From JAJCYX01 sp965243825 (GTDB lineage Bacteria > Chloroflexota > Dehalococcoidia > Lucifugimonadales > Lucifugimonadaceae), in assembly GCA_965243825.1 (NCBI GenBank), contig CBDEVT010000001.1, positions 124,001 through 188,000 of the forward strand: 64,000 nucleotides of DNA, in the 5' to 3' direction. Of the stretch, positions 34,732 to 44,504 are shown piece by piece; position 1 is the stretch's first letter, and the number at the start of each line of letters is the position of its first letter. The notes beneath the pieces were generated by a model. It did not search any database, had not been told where the DNA came from, and saw only the letters and a program-made list of their open reading frames with translations. The position numbers and the translations under genes are program-made.

Positions 34732-35679
34732 ATGAAATCACATATCACCGGCAAGTTATCGCTCGCAAGGCGCTCGGTAGTTCCGCTATCACTCGCGGTT
34801 ATAGCGATGTTTTTGATCGTGGCAGCAATCGGTGCGTTCGTGCACCCGGAGGCCCGGCGCGTCATCTCCATGTGGACAGGAGCGCCTGCCGAAGCCGCCT
34901 ACTACGCCAGCTCAGATGAACCGGCTCCGCTGCTCCGCTTCACTGTGGCAGGTGATGTCGGTACCGGCGACGAGAACCAGTACAAGACCGCAGCCGCAAT
35001 GACTAGCTTGCTGAGAGAAGGTCCAATCGATGGATTGATCCTGCTCGGAGACAACGTCTATCCGGACGGCGATCCTGAACTGCTCGACATAACAGTATTC
35101 ATACCGTACGGATCTCTGTTCTATTCAGGTACCGAGTTAATGGCGGTGCTTGGGAACCATGATGTGGAAAACGGCAACGGACCTGGCCAGATTGAGGCTC
35201 TGGGCATGCCGGGACGTTGGTATTCACGCGAGTTCGATGACCTGCTTTTCGTTGGTCTCGATTCCACGACCCCGGAAGATCCGACTCAGTTGCAATGGCT
35301 AGAAGACACTCTGGCGGCTTCGACTGCGAAGTGGAAGATTGTCGCAACTCATCACCCTCCCTACTCTGCCGGGCACCGAGGCTCTGATCGAGCGTCACAG
35401 GAAGCGTTCGTACCGATCTTCGAAAGGTACGACGTTGACCTGGTGTTGAGCGGGCATGACCACGACTATCAGAGGTCGAAGATCGTGAATGGGATCACCT
35501 ACATGGTCTCTGGCGGAGGCGGAAAAATCCGGCCGACGTCTTCGGACCATTTCACCGAGGTTAGCTGGTCTGTACATCACTTCGTAGAGTTGAAGATCTA
35601 CGAAGACGAGATCATCAGCCGCGCCTACGATCAGGATGGCCGGGTCTTCGACGAGTTCACCCTGGTTCCAAACGACTGA
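34732..35679 (+). CDS. Membrane-anchored metallophosphoesterase (calcineurin-like)
   Basis: 315 residues from the ATG at 34732 (an in-frame start at 34654 would add 26). An N-terminal anchor, SVVPLSLAVIAMFLIVAAIGAFV, precedes the catalytic domain. The five metal-site blocks of calcineurin-like phosphoesterases are all present: GDVGTG, GDNVYPDG, GNHDVE, THHPPYSAG and GHDHDYQR. Purple acid phosphatase-like spacing suggests an extracytoplasmic phosphatase. It may take part in phosphate acquisition. The gene is alone on its strand between the PAP2 and exchanger genes, 99 bp before the latter. Confidence 0.9.
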   Translation: MKSHITGKLSLARRSVVPLSLAVIAMFLIVAAIGAFVHPEARRVISMWTGAPAEAAYYASSDEPAPLLRFTVAGDVGTGDENQYKTAAAMTSLLREGPIDGLILLGDNVYPDGDPELLDITVFIPYGSLFYSGTELMAVLGNHDVENGNGPGQIEALGMPGRWYSREFDDLLFVGLDSTTPEDPTQLQWLEDTLAASTAKWKIVATHHPPYSAGHRGSDRASQEAFVPIFERYDVDLVLSGHDHDYQRSKIVNGITYMVSGGGGKIRPTSSDHFTEVSWSVHHFVELKIYEDEIISRAYDQDGRVFDEFTLVPND

Positions 35680-35778
35680 TCCTGAGAAGCGGCAAATCGT
35701 AAGCAATCCTGCGTCATTCATCCGCAGGTGGTAGTCGTACACTGACCGCAGAATCGTCAACATCTGTGGAGTGTCCTA

Positions 35779-36822
35779 ATGATCTGGCTGCAGTTCGTGG
35801 GTGCCGCCACCGCCGTGCTGCTAGCCGGATACTTCATTGTCCGATTCGCCGATGACATCGCCAAACAGACAGGACTCGGACGCGTGTGGGCCGGCGTGCT
35901 GCTACTCGCTACGGCCACTTCCCTGCCAGAACTGGCAACGGGACTCGGTGCGATAAGGCTTGTCGGCGAACCTGACCTTGCAGCTGGCGGAGTGTTCGGC
36001 TCAAACGTTTTCAACTTGATGTTGATAGCCGCTCTGGCATTGCGACCGGCATGGCGCGGTCTGCTATTCGCACCTTCAGCCGAACTCTTGCGACTCGCAA
36101 CGATAAGCGTTGGCCTGATTGTTCTGGCAGTTGCGATCCTGCTGTTGGCAAGACCTTCGCTTGACGTTCCGGCACCACTCCTCACCTGGCTGCCAATCTC
36201 ACTACTACTCGCCTATTTCATCGCAACATTGTGGATGTTCCGGCAACCGGGCTCGGTTCCTCCAACTGCACCCGCACGAACCACTCTGGACATGTCGCAG
36301 GGCGAGACAGCAGACCGAAATGCAATATGGCGACCAATCGCCGGATACCTGGCTGGTGCCACCATCGTAGTGGTGGCCGGGGTGTGGATGTCAGACATCG
36401 CAGACGAAATCGCAACCCAGCTAGATTGGTCTCACAGTTTCGTCGGTTCGCTGTTCCTGGCCGCGACCACTTCACTACCTGAGGTGGCCGTGGCGGTAGC
36501 AGCGCTCAGGGCCGGTATGCCACAAATGGCACTTTCCAACCTGGTTGGCAGCAACATGTTCAACGTTGGCATCGTCCTTCCGGTGGAGGCGCTATCGCAG
36601 GTCTCCTCACCAATGTTCAGAGAAGTGTCTACGTTCCACCTGATCAGCGCAGTAGCGGCAATTTCTATGACCGGCTTGATGGTCTGGCGAGGTCTGCCGG
36701 AGCGTGCAGAGGCAGCGATGCTGGCGAGACGCGGGTACCACAGGTGGAGCATCACAATGCGAGCAGTTGCGATGATCGGCCTGTTTCTAATCAGCCAGAT
36801 TTTGGTCTTTGCGTTTGCCTGA
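35779..36822 (+). CDS. CaCA-family Ca2+/cation:Na+(H+) exchanger
   Basis: 347 residues with about ten hydrophobic helices and the two inverted alpha repeats of the CaCA superfamily: ATATSLPELATGLGA...FGSNVFNL (about 50-80) and AATTSLPEVAVAV...VGSNMFNV (about 230-265). These hold the ion-coordinating Glu and Asn residues. A cytoplasmic loop of about 25 residues separates the halves. The protein probably exports Ca2+ in exchange for Na+ or H+. It converges with the small lipoprotein gene (100 bp apart). Confidence 0.9.
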   Translation: MIWLQFVGAATAVLLAGYFIVRFADDIAKQTGLGRVWAGVLLLATATSLPELATGLGAIRLVGEPDLAAGGVFGSNVFNLMLIAALALRPAWRGLLFAPSAELLRLATISVGLIVLAVAILLLARPSLDVPAPLLTWLPISLLLAYFIATLWMFRQPGSVPPTAPARTTLDMSQGETADRNAIWRPIAGYLAGATIVVVAGVWMSDIADEIATQLDWSHSFVGSLFLAATTSLPEVAVAVAALRAGMPQMALSNLVGSNMFNVGIVLPVEALSQVSSPMFREVSTFHLISAVAAISMTGLMVWRGLPERAEAAMLARRGYHRWSITMRAVAMIGLFLISQILVFAFA

Positions 36823-36922
36823 CAACACAGGCTAATCCGGGAGGTAAACCAGGCTTCCTGAGCAAAGGATTTTGGTGCAAATCACCCGCCCGGCGAGGGC
36901 CACCCGCTCGAAACCAAGACAA

Positions 36923-37531
36923 CTACTTAATCTTGATCGACTCGATCACCGATTCAGCATCTCTGGCAAAGTTCTCGAAGACATCGGGAGGCGCTGCGTA
37001 GGTCACGAGTATTGCGGTTCCATTCGCGAAGGCAGTGACGTTCAGCGCCACAGTAATTACCTCTCCATCTGCATCGACAAATGTAGTCAGGTAGCGGTTT
37101 GCCTCGGACCCTGAAAGTGACGAAGGCTCGAGCGGCTCTGTTGCATCAGCCAGGAGTTCGAGTCTTTGCAAGAAGAATAGTTCGAAGTCCTCTGTGGCGT
37201 CCTCAACCCACTGGACGTTCAGCAGCACCGTGCCCGGAGCGTCAACGTGGGTGTATGCGACAGAGTCTGCTGACTGCGAACTGATGCGCCAATCACTTGA
37301 GAGTCCAATAGAAACCGCTTCGCCATCGAACGCGTACAGAGCACTCCCGCCACCATCGGATCGGGGAGTGCTGGTCGGGCTGATCCCCGTCGTTGCTTGG
37401 ACTGAGCTGGTCGCCGTTGGTTCTGGTCCGGCGGTCGCGGTAGATTCATCCTTGGATCCTCCGGTGCAAGCAGTAACGGCGATAAGAGCCATAACAACCA
37501 GGGACAATCCAACTCTTGGAAGTCTGTTCAT
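36923..37531 (-). CDS. Small lipoprotein with Thr/Ser-rich linker
   Basis: 202 residues from the ATG at 37531, whose A overlaps the TGA stop of the upstream gene. The signal sequence LSLVVMALIAVTAC gives a lipidation site at C22, followed by a Ser/Thr/Pro/Ala linker (about 30-65). From about 70 there is a small alpha/beta domain (FDGEAVSIGLSSDWRISSQSADSVAYTH...) that resembles DUF1795/PsbP-like proteins. Translational coupling to the giant secreted protein indicates joint function at the cell surface. Function is unknown. Confidence 0.8.
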   Translation of the reverse strand: MNRLPRVGLSLVVMALIAVTACTGGSKDESTATAGPEPTATSSVQATTGISPTSTPRSDGGGSALYAFDGEAVSIGLSSDWRISSQSADSVAYTHVDAPGTVLLNVQWVEDATEDFELFFLQRLELLADATEPLEPSSLSGSEANRYLTTFVDADGEVITVALNVTAFANGTAILVTYAAPPDVFENFARDAESVIESIKIK

Positions 37532-40500
37532 CAACCTCCGACCGCCTTCCAACCCAGACCGCGGATGATCTTGTCGAGTGCTGCGGCGGACTTACTATCT
37601 GTCTTTGTTACCGGATCCAGCACCTTCGATACGGCAGCCTTTGCAAAATCGGAATCGGTCGGCGGTTTGTTCTTGAATCTGTCAACGAGGGCCAGTTGCT
37701 CCCTAATCTCACCGAGTCCAGCGGCACGAGCTGCAAACTTCTGGTCAAAGCTTGAGCCAGATGATTCCTGCAACGTGTCATAGAGTGCTCTCGCCCCTGC
37801 GGAGTCTCCTGATCGCACCCTTGATGCAGCCTGCTCCATCGTCTCGAGCACCTCGTCCGCTTCTTTGAGCAGTTGGAACGCTCCTGGGTCCGGCTTATCC
37901 ATCTGCAAAAGGCGTTCTCTGGCGTCACTCAGTTCACCGATGTACGAAGCATCCGCTGCCTGCTGCGCGAACCGCTCGAAATCTGGGCGACCTGCAGCTG
38001 TTGCAAGAGCGGGATCAGTCAGCATGCGTGATTCGCGCTGGGTACCTGCTACTAATGCGGATTCGACCGTTTCGAGTTTGTCGACACCATGCGCGCCTCT
38101 GCGTAGAGCATCAGAGTTGACACCGGCCCAGTTAAATATCCCTGAGATCGTGTTCACAGTTCCTTCAACAGCAGCAGTGCCTTCGGTACCGATGAACGCA
38201 TCCGAAATCTCCCGCAGTTCCTCTTGCAACGCCTTTTTCGCTGGCTCGCTAAGAGCATTGATCGCTTCGTTCAGCGCGGTGCCACCAGCTTCGAACGCGA
38301 TATCTCCGACACGGTTCTTGATCGCGTCATTGATCATGGTGACAACGGAGTCCCATTCGTAAGCGAAGTCAACCATCGCTGCGCCGTACTTGCTCTGGTA
38401 GAGACGACGGCCTAGCTCTTCGACCTTGGACGCCCGAACCATCGCCTGGCCGAAGGTTGCGTCGGCAGAGAGACCCAACCGGCCAAACAGGCTGCCGTTC
38501 GATAGTTTGCCCAATCGAGCGGACGGAGCAAATGTCATGAACGTGTCGAGTGCGGAGAACTGTTTTGCAATCTCGTCGGAAACGTTCGGTTTGAGAACTT
38601 CGGTGTCGAAATACTCAGTTCCAATATCGATGTTGTACTGGGTTTTCTCACCGCGTCGGATGGCGTTCACATCCAGGTTATTGAGGCCATCAAATAGCTG
38701 TGTACGCAGGCGCGCCGCATCTTCATCGGAAAGATCACGGTTGTACTCACGGGTGATGACCTCTTTGAACCTCGTCAATGACATAGCCGACAGCTCGTCG
38801 AACGTAATGCCGCGTGCCCTCAGGCTTTCGATGAGACGAACTCCCGCGATCTCCTTGGCTGCCTCATCAATGTTGATCCCGGCGAACTGCTCCAGAGCGT
38901 CGTAGTAACCAAGGATCGACTGCACACTTTCGCCGATTCCAGTTGTGAAGATGTCGACAATGAGTGGTCCGATGCCCTGCTCGCCATGGCCGTTCAGTTT
39001 GTCGTTGAAGAGCCTGGCGTTTGCGCCAAGTTCGCTGGTCAGCTGCGCCCTGATTCGTTTCAGATACTCGAGCTCAAGGTCTTTGATCAGCTGCGTTGCC
39101 GTCGGGTGCTCGGGATCCAGCTCCAGTGCATCACGCGCTGCCTCAAGCGCTATGCGCACGTTGCCGTCCATCAGTTCTCTGAAGGCCTTCGCGGTGAGCA
39201 CATCCGGGGCGAAATTCGGATCGTTCCTGAACTGAGCGAACAACCCATCGAACTCCTCAACAGCGCCTGCTCGAAGGGCGAGATTGAGTTCGGTCATGTT
39301 CAACTCACCGCGCATCATGTTCAACGCCTCAACGAGTTCGGCATGCTCCGGAGTACCAGCAAACTGGCCCTCGATGGCATCCAGGATGTCTCGATAAAGA
39401 GCTGCATCGTCCTGGAACTTACTTATTAGCTCCGATGCCCTGCGCTCTAAATCGAGAACTTCTCGCGCGCGTTCTGCTCTGAACTCTGGCAGGTCATTTG
39501 CCGCCCACCACCTTGCCTCTCGCAACTGCCTGAGCAAGAAGTCCGCCTGGTTGAAGTATTCAGGTCCCAGGCTGGCGAAGAAATCGCGTACAAGTGCTCT
39601 GTACTCGACGATCGCCTGAGCAATCTGCCTTAGTCGCTCTTCCTCAGAAGGCTGTTGTGGCTCCGCTGTAGCTGTGACCGTGGGTTGCGAATCCGGAGTA
39701 GCTGTAGGATCGACTTCGGCCTGCGTGCAGCGTGCCGGATCACGAGGTGTTGCTCCACCGAGCGTCATGACCTCTGCATGAAGTCGATGCAAAGCCTCCG
39801 CCGTGCTGCAATCTCCACGGTCCGCCGCTGTCCGCGACGCGTTGAAATATGCGTCTCCGTCCAGTTGTCTTCCCTGGGTGGTTCGGTCGACTTCATTGAC
39901 TTCATAAAAAGCGGTATGTGCCTCAGCCGACTTCACATACATGTTCTCTGTGCGGAATGAGTCGTCTGCCTGCCTCGCGTAGGTAGCAGCCGAGTTGTAG
40001 CGCTGCGCCGCAAATCGCAGGTCATTTCTTTCGGCCGCTGGTTGCTGACTGATCAGTCTCATCGCGTCACCTGCCATCTCGAAAAGAGTTGACGCGAGCG
40101 TGTGGTCACCATGCTCTTTGGAAGCAATCGGTGCGACAAAGGCAACGTTGTTCGAGATGCCATCGACAACCTGCCGGAGGCCTTCGTCAGTGATCTGAGA
40201 TGAACCGCTGCCTACGTCGTCGCGCAATTTCCGCCACGTCTCGGTCAGCGTTTCCGCAACACTGTCCGTCAGTAACCCGCTGTCTGAAATTGCCGTACGT
40301 ATTTCTTCACTTCCGCTGGTCCCGCTGTGACCGAACGAGTTGTGGTCAAAGCCGTGTATGAAGAAGTCGAACGCTGTTTCGAGGAGCAAAACGTATGCAG
40401 CCGTTGCATCTTCATACTCCTCATTCTCAACAGCAACTTCTATCGCCCTGTTCAGAAAACCTTCGACACCGCCAAATCCCGCACCGAAAACAGGCTTTCC

Positions 40501-41130
40501 AGTCTCGTTCTCACCCAGGTAAATCGGAGCCTTGTCGTCCAGCGGCAGGTACGGGAAAAGACCACGTTCGAACGCCAGCAGGAACATCTCATACGCGCGG
40601 TCTAACTCTCCTGCCCTCCTGGCGAAGAGGCCGGCGTTTGAGTAACCGAAAGATGAAATCTGGTACAGCCGACGGACTCGCTCCAACGGAGGATCGTAAG
40701 TCGGATACTGTTCATCGGGATCAGCCTGCAAATACAGGTCTGCCGACTCCTCTGCCAGGGTCGAAGCTTCAGAGTGCTGTTCAAGATCATCGCTTAGAAC
40801 AACCGCCTGTGCTCGAATCGCATCAGCTTCTATGAAGGGATCACCAGCCAGGCGCGCCTGCTGCCTTGCCAACTCGAACAGATCTACCTGAAGTTCCCGT
40901 GTCTCGACCGATGTCTGGAATCCACGGTCGAGCCGGTTGGCAGTATCCAGGTAGCAAAGCGCGGCGGTTGAGTGGTTGCCAGCATCAGCTGACGCTTTGC
41001 ATCCTCCGCCAACTTCTTGCCCGTATGCCAGGCGAGGGCCGAAGCTGAGCGTACTCACAACCGATAGCAAAGCGGCCAGGGAGATTATCAGCAGGAATTT
41101 TGATTGCCGCATTCGAACCATTTTCACCAA
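37531..41130 (-). CDS. Giant secreted helical-repeat (TPR-like) protein
   Basis: 1199 residues with a signal peptide (SKFLLIISLAALLSVVSTLSFGPRLAYG). Residues about 45-470 are strongly helical with TPR-like pairs (for example YEMFLLAFERGLFPYLPLDD and ADRGDCSTAEALHRLHAEVM), followed by a short Thr/Pro linker (about 490-520). A second helical part at about 525-740 includes a good TPR unit, MDGNVRIALEAARDALELDPEHPTATQ. A long C-terminal region follows (GINIDEAAKEIAGVRLIESLRARGI...), Ala-rich and without recognised domain. No lipobox is seen. It is coupled to the lipoprotein gene and lies 295 bp from the sheath gene, same strand. Role is unknown; a surface scaffold is a guess. Confidence 0.78.
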   Translation of the reverse strand: MVKMVRMRQSKFLLIISLAALLSVVSTLSFGPRLAYGQEVGGGCKASADAGNHSTAALCYLDTANRLDRGFQTSVETRELQVDLFELARQQARLAGDPFIEADAIRAQAVVLSDDLEQHSEASTLAEESADLYLQADPDEQYPTYDPPLERVRRLYQISSFGYSNAGLFARRAGELDRAYEMFLLAFERGLFPYLPLDDKAPIYLGENETGKPVFGAGFGGVEGFLNRAIEVAVENEEYEDATAAYVLLLETAFDFFIHGFDHNSFGHSGTSGSEEIRTAISDSGLLTDSVAETLTETWRKLRDDVGSGSSQITDEGLRQVVDGISNNVAFVAPIASKEHGDHTLASTLFEMAGDAMRLISQQPAAERNDLRFAAQRYNSAATYARQADDSFRTENMYVKSAEAHTAFYEVNEVDRTTQGRQLDGDAYFNASRTAADRGDCSTAEALHRLHAEVMTLGGATPRDPARCTQAEVDPTATPDSQPTVTATAEPQQPSEEERLRQIAQAIVEYRALVRDFFASLGPEYFNQADFLLRQLREARWWAANDLPEFRAERAREVLDLERRASELISKFQDDAALYRDILDAIEGQFAGTPEHAELVEALNMMRGELNMTELNLALRAGAVEEFDGLFAQFRNDPNFAPDVLTAKAFRELMDGNVRIALEAARDALELDPEHPTATQLIKDLELEYLKRIRAQLTSELGANARLFNDKLNGHGEQGIGPLIVDIFTTGIGESVQSILGYYDALEQFAGINIDEAAKEIAGVRLIESLRARGITFDELSAMSLTRFKEVITREYNRDLSDEDAARLRTQLFDGLNNLDVNAIRRGEKTQYNIDIGTEYFDTEVLKPNVSDEIAKQFSALDTFMTFAPSARLGKLSNGSLFGRLGLSADATFGQAMVRASKVEELGRRLYQSKYGAAMVDFAYEWDSVVTMINDAIKNRVGDIAFEAGGTALNEAINALSEPAKKALQEELREISDAFIGTEGTAAVEGTVNTISGIFNWAGVNSDALRRGAHGVDKLETVESALVAGTQRESRMLTDPALATAAGRPDFERFAQQAADASYIGELSDARERLLQMDKPDPGAFQLLKEADEVLETMEQAASRVRSGDSAGARALYDTLQESSGSSFDQKFAARAAGLGEIREQLALVDRFKNKPPTDSDFAKAAVSKVLDPVTKTDSKSAAALDKIIRGLGWKAVGG

Positions 41131-41425
41131 CCTCAGTTGATGCCATGATCAAGGTCGAAAGTGTTTTACACGCCACTGGCGTCCTTAGAAAACTCGTTAC
41201 CGACCCGACCGAGTCCAAATATACGATCTCAAAGGGGCAATGTGCCTCGGTCACGAATCTGATCTGCTGTGTACGAGGTCTAGCAGACGAGGGTCAAAAG
41301 TCGTACAGACAACCACCTCACGCTTGGTTACCTGTCTTTTTAGGACCGCGGGTTGAACGTTGGGTGAACCCTCGTATTCCACCGAAGTGCCGGCAACGAT
41401 TCCTGCTCTGGAAGTTCGGTCGGTA

Positions 41426-43003
41426 TCAGTTTTCTTTCGTTTTTAGAGTGATCGACAGGACTACAAATTCCGCAGGTTTTAGTGGAGCGAATCCTACTTG
41501 GAGGTTTGCACGCCCAGCGCTGATGTCGGCTTGTGTGGTAGTCGTTGAGTCACAGCGAACCATCCAGGCCTCAGATTCTCGACTTCCGGCAAAAGCTCCC
41601 TTGCGAAAAAGGCCGGTCATGAAATCTCCAACAGTCGATCTGACCTGAGACCACAGTGGTTCTCCGTTTGGCTCGAAAACAGTCCATCGAAGGCCCTCGC
41701 TGATCGACTGTTCTATGTAGAGCGCCGTTCTCCTCACCGGAATGTACCCATATTCCAAGGTACTCGAGTTGCCTCCAGCCAAAGTCCTTGCACCCCACAC
41801 GACTGGACCGCCACCTGGTAGATCCCTAACACAATTGATTGCAACTGAATTCAGATGACTGCTGTCAGAGTTCGACATCGGAATCGTCAGCCCTGTGACG
41901 TACCTGATCTGAGCCTCCGTTCCCGCCGGCGCTTTCCATACCCCTCTCGCTGCGTCCGTACGCGCCATCACACCTGCGACTGAGCCGCTGGGAGGCAGCA
42001 TCTTGTGACTGCCATTCGCCATTTGATCGTTCGTAGCAAACGGCGGGTAGAACAAGGCGGTATTCGCGTCACGTAGCTGGGCAAATCCGCTCACCCCTGC
42101 GACGGCGCTGCTGACGGAGCCCCAGCCTGATCCCGGACTGGACGGTGGATCAACGATCAACACGGCACCCGATTGCTTGCAGAACGAAAGGGCCTCAGCC
42201 CATGTCGAAACTGTCGTATCAGGACCTTCTGGAGGTGATGTCAAACAGAGAAGATTGAATCGTGTGCCCTGTAATGCATACACACCAGTGCCTGAGGAAC
42301 TGGACCCGATGATCTCGGCATCCGTGACCTCTAAACCGTCGCTGCCATCCTGGAAGGCGATGTCGGATCCAGTCGCATCTGGGATCGAAGACGGAACCGC
42401 ATCCGCTACTCGTGCAAGTGACGAGCGGTGCTCCAGAACATTACTCACAAAGTTTGGATCTGATTGATCAACTGAAAGATCGACATGGTTTTCTGAACTG
42501 AGGAGTCCACCAGATGAATCCCGTTCCTCGAGAAGCAGATTAAAACGATTCACGGGATCGGATGCAGACACGTTGACTCTAGTCCGGAGCCGATTGCCCC
42601 ATTGCCCCTGGCTTCGAGCTACAAGAGTGAGCGAGTCAACTCCAGCGGGCAGTTGGACCGTAGCAAGATCGCCGTCTGGGCTGGAGTTCCGGTGAACGCG
42701 CACGACTATCGCATGGGATCCTCCATTCCTGAAAAACTGCGCAACCTGATAACCAAGGTTTGACGGCTCCCACAATCCGCCAAAAACAGATTCGAAATCA
42801 GACAATGACCGGATCCCTATGGCCTCGTCTGTCGGACCTTTCGCGGCCCGCCCTACGAATGCTGTGACGCTGGTAGCGACGCCTACGATTGGTGGTCGGG
42901 CAGAAAGAACCTCTTCAACGTATCCCCCGGGTACGCGGAAAGTCCGGCGAGACCGTCTAATAAGGTTGGGTAGTGCGACTAAGCGTTTTCTGAAACTGGG
43001 CAT
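41426..43003 (-). CDS. Contractile tail sheath-like protein (orphan)
   Basis: 525 residues. After a basic 24-residue leader comes PGGYVEEVLSARPPIVGVATSVTAFVGRAAKGPTDEAI, the standard N-terminal strand of sheath proteins in phage tails and contractile injection systems. The C-terminal part includes VRRTALYIEQSISEGLRWTVFEPNGEPLW and ends GRANLQVGFAPLKPAEFVVLSI, matching Afp/PVC-type sheath proteins. Sheath subunits polymerise around an inner tube and contract to drive it. No tube, baseplate, spike or AAA genes are nearby, so the gene is an orphan or part of a split locus. It is divergent from the Rho-like GTPase gene. Confidence 0.85.
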   Translation of the reverse strand: MPSFRKRLVALPNLIRRSRRTFRVPGGYVEEVLSARPPIVGVATSVTAFVGRAAKGPTDEAIGIRSLSDFESVFGGLWEPSNLGYQVAQFFRNGGSHAIVVRVHRNSSPDGDLATVQLPAGVDSLTLVARSQGQWGNRLRTRVNVSASDPVNRFNLLLEERDSSGGLLSSENHVDLSVDQSDPNFVSNVLEHRSSLARVADAVPSSIPDATGSDIAFQDGSDGLEVTDAEIIGSSSSGTGVYALQGTRFNLLCLTSPPEGPDTTVSTWAEALSFCKQSGAVLIVDPPSSPGSGWGSVSSAVAGVSGFAQLRDANTALFYPPFATNDQMANGSHKMLPPSGSVAGVMARTDAARGVWKAPAGTEAQIRYVTGLTIPMSNSDSSHLNSVAINCVRDLPGGGPVVWGARTLAGGNSSTLEYGYIPVRRTALYIEQSISEGLRWTVFEPNGEPLWSQVRSTVGDFMTGLFRKGAFAGSRESEAWMVRCDSTTTTQADISAGRANLQVGFAPLKPAEFVVLSITLKTKEN

Positions 43004-43307
43004 GTCATCAGGGAATGGTGAGATATCGCCAGCGTTTCGAACTCCGGCGCATCATTGAGGAGTTACCGACAGAAACAGGTCTTTCGTGACTTGTCGTTTA
43101 CTGAGAATGTTTCCGATGACCTTGCGGGTCGGAAGTTCGGTGAGGGTGATCGCATCGCTTACAACACCGAGGCCGCGGATCAAATTGCCGCCCGGTCCGC
43201 TGGAACAAAAGACCTGCTTCTGTTGGCAACTATAGCCGGTTCCGATAGAACCTTGTATAGAGTACTTTGAGAAGGTTTATCTAGAACGGAGACACTAAAA
43301 GCAGGCT
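43004..43307. other. Divergent promoter region, sheath and Rho-like genes
   Basis: 304 bp between two divergent genes. A short frame (43055-43270, +) has no domain and a TTG start and is probably not a gene. GCAGG 4 nt before the ATG at 43308 may serve as its ribosome site. No repeats were seen. Confidence 0.45.
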
Positions 43308-43871
43308 ATGAACGAAGTAAAGATCGTCCTGGTTGGAGACGATGGGGTTGGGAAGACATCCCTTGCAGTGACGTACTCCACAGGGGACTTCCCCAACGAC
43401 TACATTCCCACGGTGTCGGACACCATAATTGAAAATCAGGTCCACGACGGTGAAAACTATGCCATCTCGGTGTGGGATACGGTCGGATCCGATGACTATG
43501 ATCGGCTGCGTCCACTGTCCTATCCCCAGACCAACCTCTTCCTGGTGTGCTTCTCTGTCACCAACCGCAGCTCGTTCGATTCGGTTTCACTGAAGTGGAT
43601 CCCTGAGATAAGTCATCACGCACCTGATGCCAAATGGATACTTGTGGGCACCAAATCGGACCTACGCGGTGAAAACGAGACAGTGACCCGGGACGAGGCC
43701 AGGGACCTGGCTGTGCGATTGAATGGGTCTGAGTACGTGGAATGTTCGTCCCTGAGCCAGGCGAACCTGTCTCAGGTCTTCGAAAATTCTATATCGGCCG
43801 TCACGAGCCTCACGGCCGGACCAAAAAAGCAAGGGTTCTTCAGCCGGTTAATGAGCGGGTTCAAGAGATAG
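43308..43871 (+). CDS. Rho/Rac-like small GTPase with Asp12 and Ser61
   Basis: 187 residues that align with human Rac1 without a gap from residue 1 to 118. Seen motifs: P-loop G10-DDGVGKT-17, switch I DYIPTV with T35, D57-TVG-60, then Ser61-DDYDRLRPLSYPQT, TKSD at 115-118 and CSSLS in place of CSALT. Rho proteins have Gly12 and Gln61; here these are Asp and Ser, changes that block GTP hydrolysis in eukaryotic Ras/Rho proteins. The Rho-specific insert (about 13 residues after LRGENE) is absent. There is no CAAX box; the C-terminus (KKQGFFSRLMSGFKR) is a basic, amphipathic tail that may bind membrane. Neighbours are the sheath gene and an ADP-ribosylglycohydrolase fragment. Confidence 0.88.
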   Translation: MNEVKIVLVGDDGVGKTSLAVTYSTGDFPNDYIPTVSDTIIENQVHDGENYAISVWDTVGSDDYDRLRPLSYPQTNLFLVCFSVTNRSSFDSVSLKWIPEISHHAPDAKWILVGTKSDLRGENETVTRDEARDLAVRLNGSEYVECSSLSQANLSQVFENSISAVTSLTAGPKKQGFFSRLMSGFKR

Positions 43872-44504
43872 ACCCCTGCCACTGAGCCACAGGGATTTAA
43901 CCGCCAGCACAGAGAAGCGCTCCAAGCCGCCAGACAACGCGTTCATCCGCGCGTTGGAACGAGGCTAAATAACTTGGTCTGCGATTAAGCATTCCAATTT
44001 TCAACGAGGTTTTTTGACCAGACAACATTTCGTTCTTTTGAAGAACGCTTGTCTATGAGGTACAGCGTTACGAGCCGCCGGTCTACCGAGAGCTCTCGAC
44101 TAAGCAATTTGGGTGGCTCGCAGGCTCGTATTCCGAACTGTTTCCCTCGCTTTCCCACTCTAGGCTGTCGCCAGAGATCAGGTTAGAGCCAGGTGTGTAG
44201 GCTCTATTGCAACTATGCTGGCGCAGGTGAACAAAATATGTTCGGAGAGTAAGGCCTGAAAGAAGGATCACAGGGCGTCTTTCGAGTCGGAATCTTGCGG
44301 GAGATCATCACTTTCAGATCCCAATAAAGCGCACTCCAGTTACTCAGTAACGATAAAAAAAGATATCCCTGATGACATCTCGGAAAAGATCTCACAACAC
44401 CATGCAAACTCGTTGGCAGAAAAACAGTTATGCATTCCTCTACAAAGCGCACTTGCGGGAGAAACGGTCCGTACGAGAAACCTGAGTGAGTCTAGGAGTG
44501 AATA
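43872..44504. other. 633-bp stretch without a recognised gene
   Basis: Two minus-strand frames (44083-44271 and 44213-44452) lack any recognisable domain. The DNA is less GC-rich than the neighbours and may be decayed. A purine-rich site (TCTAGGAGTG) at its right edge serves the ATG at 44505. Confidence 0.4.

Noticed and set aside
41426..43003. Prophage
   Set aside because: Only the sheath gene is phage-like; no capsid, terminase, portal, tube or baseplate genes are near, and the serine recombinase is 16 kb away.
43055..43270. 71-residue plus-strand ORF between the sheath and Rho-like genes
   Set aside because: TTG start, no domain; it lies in a divergent promoter region.
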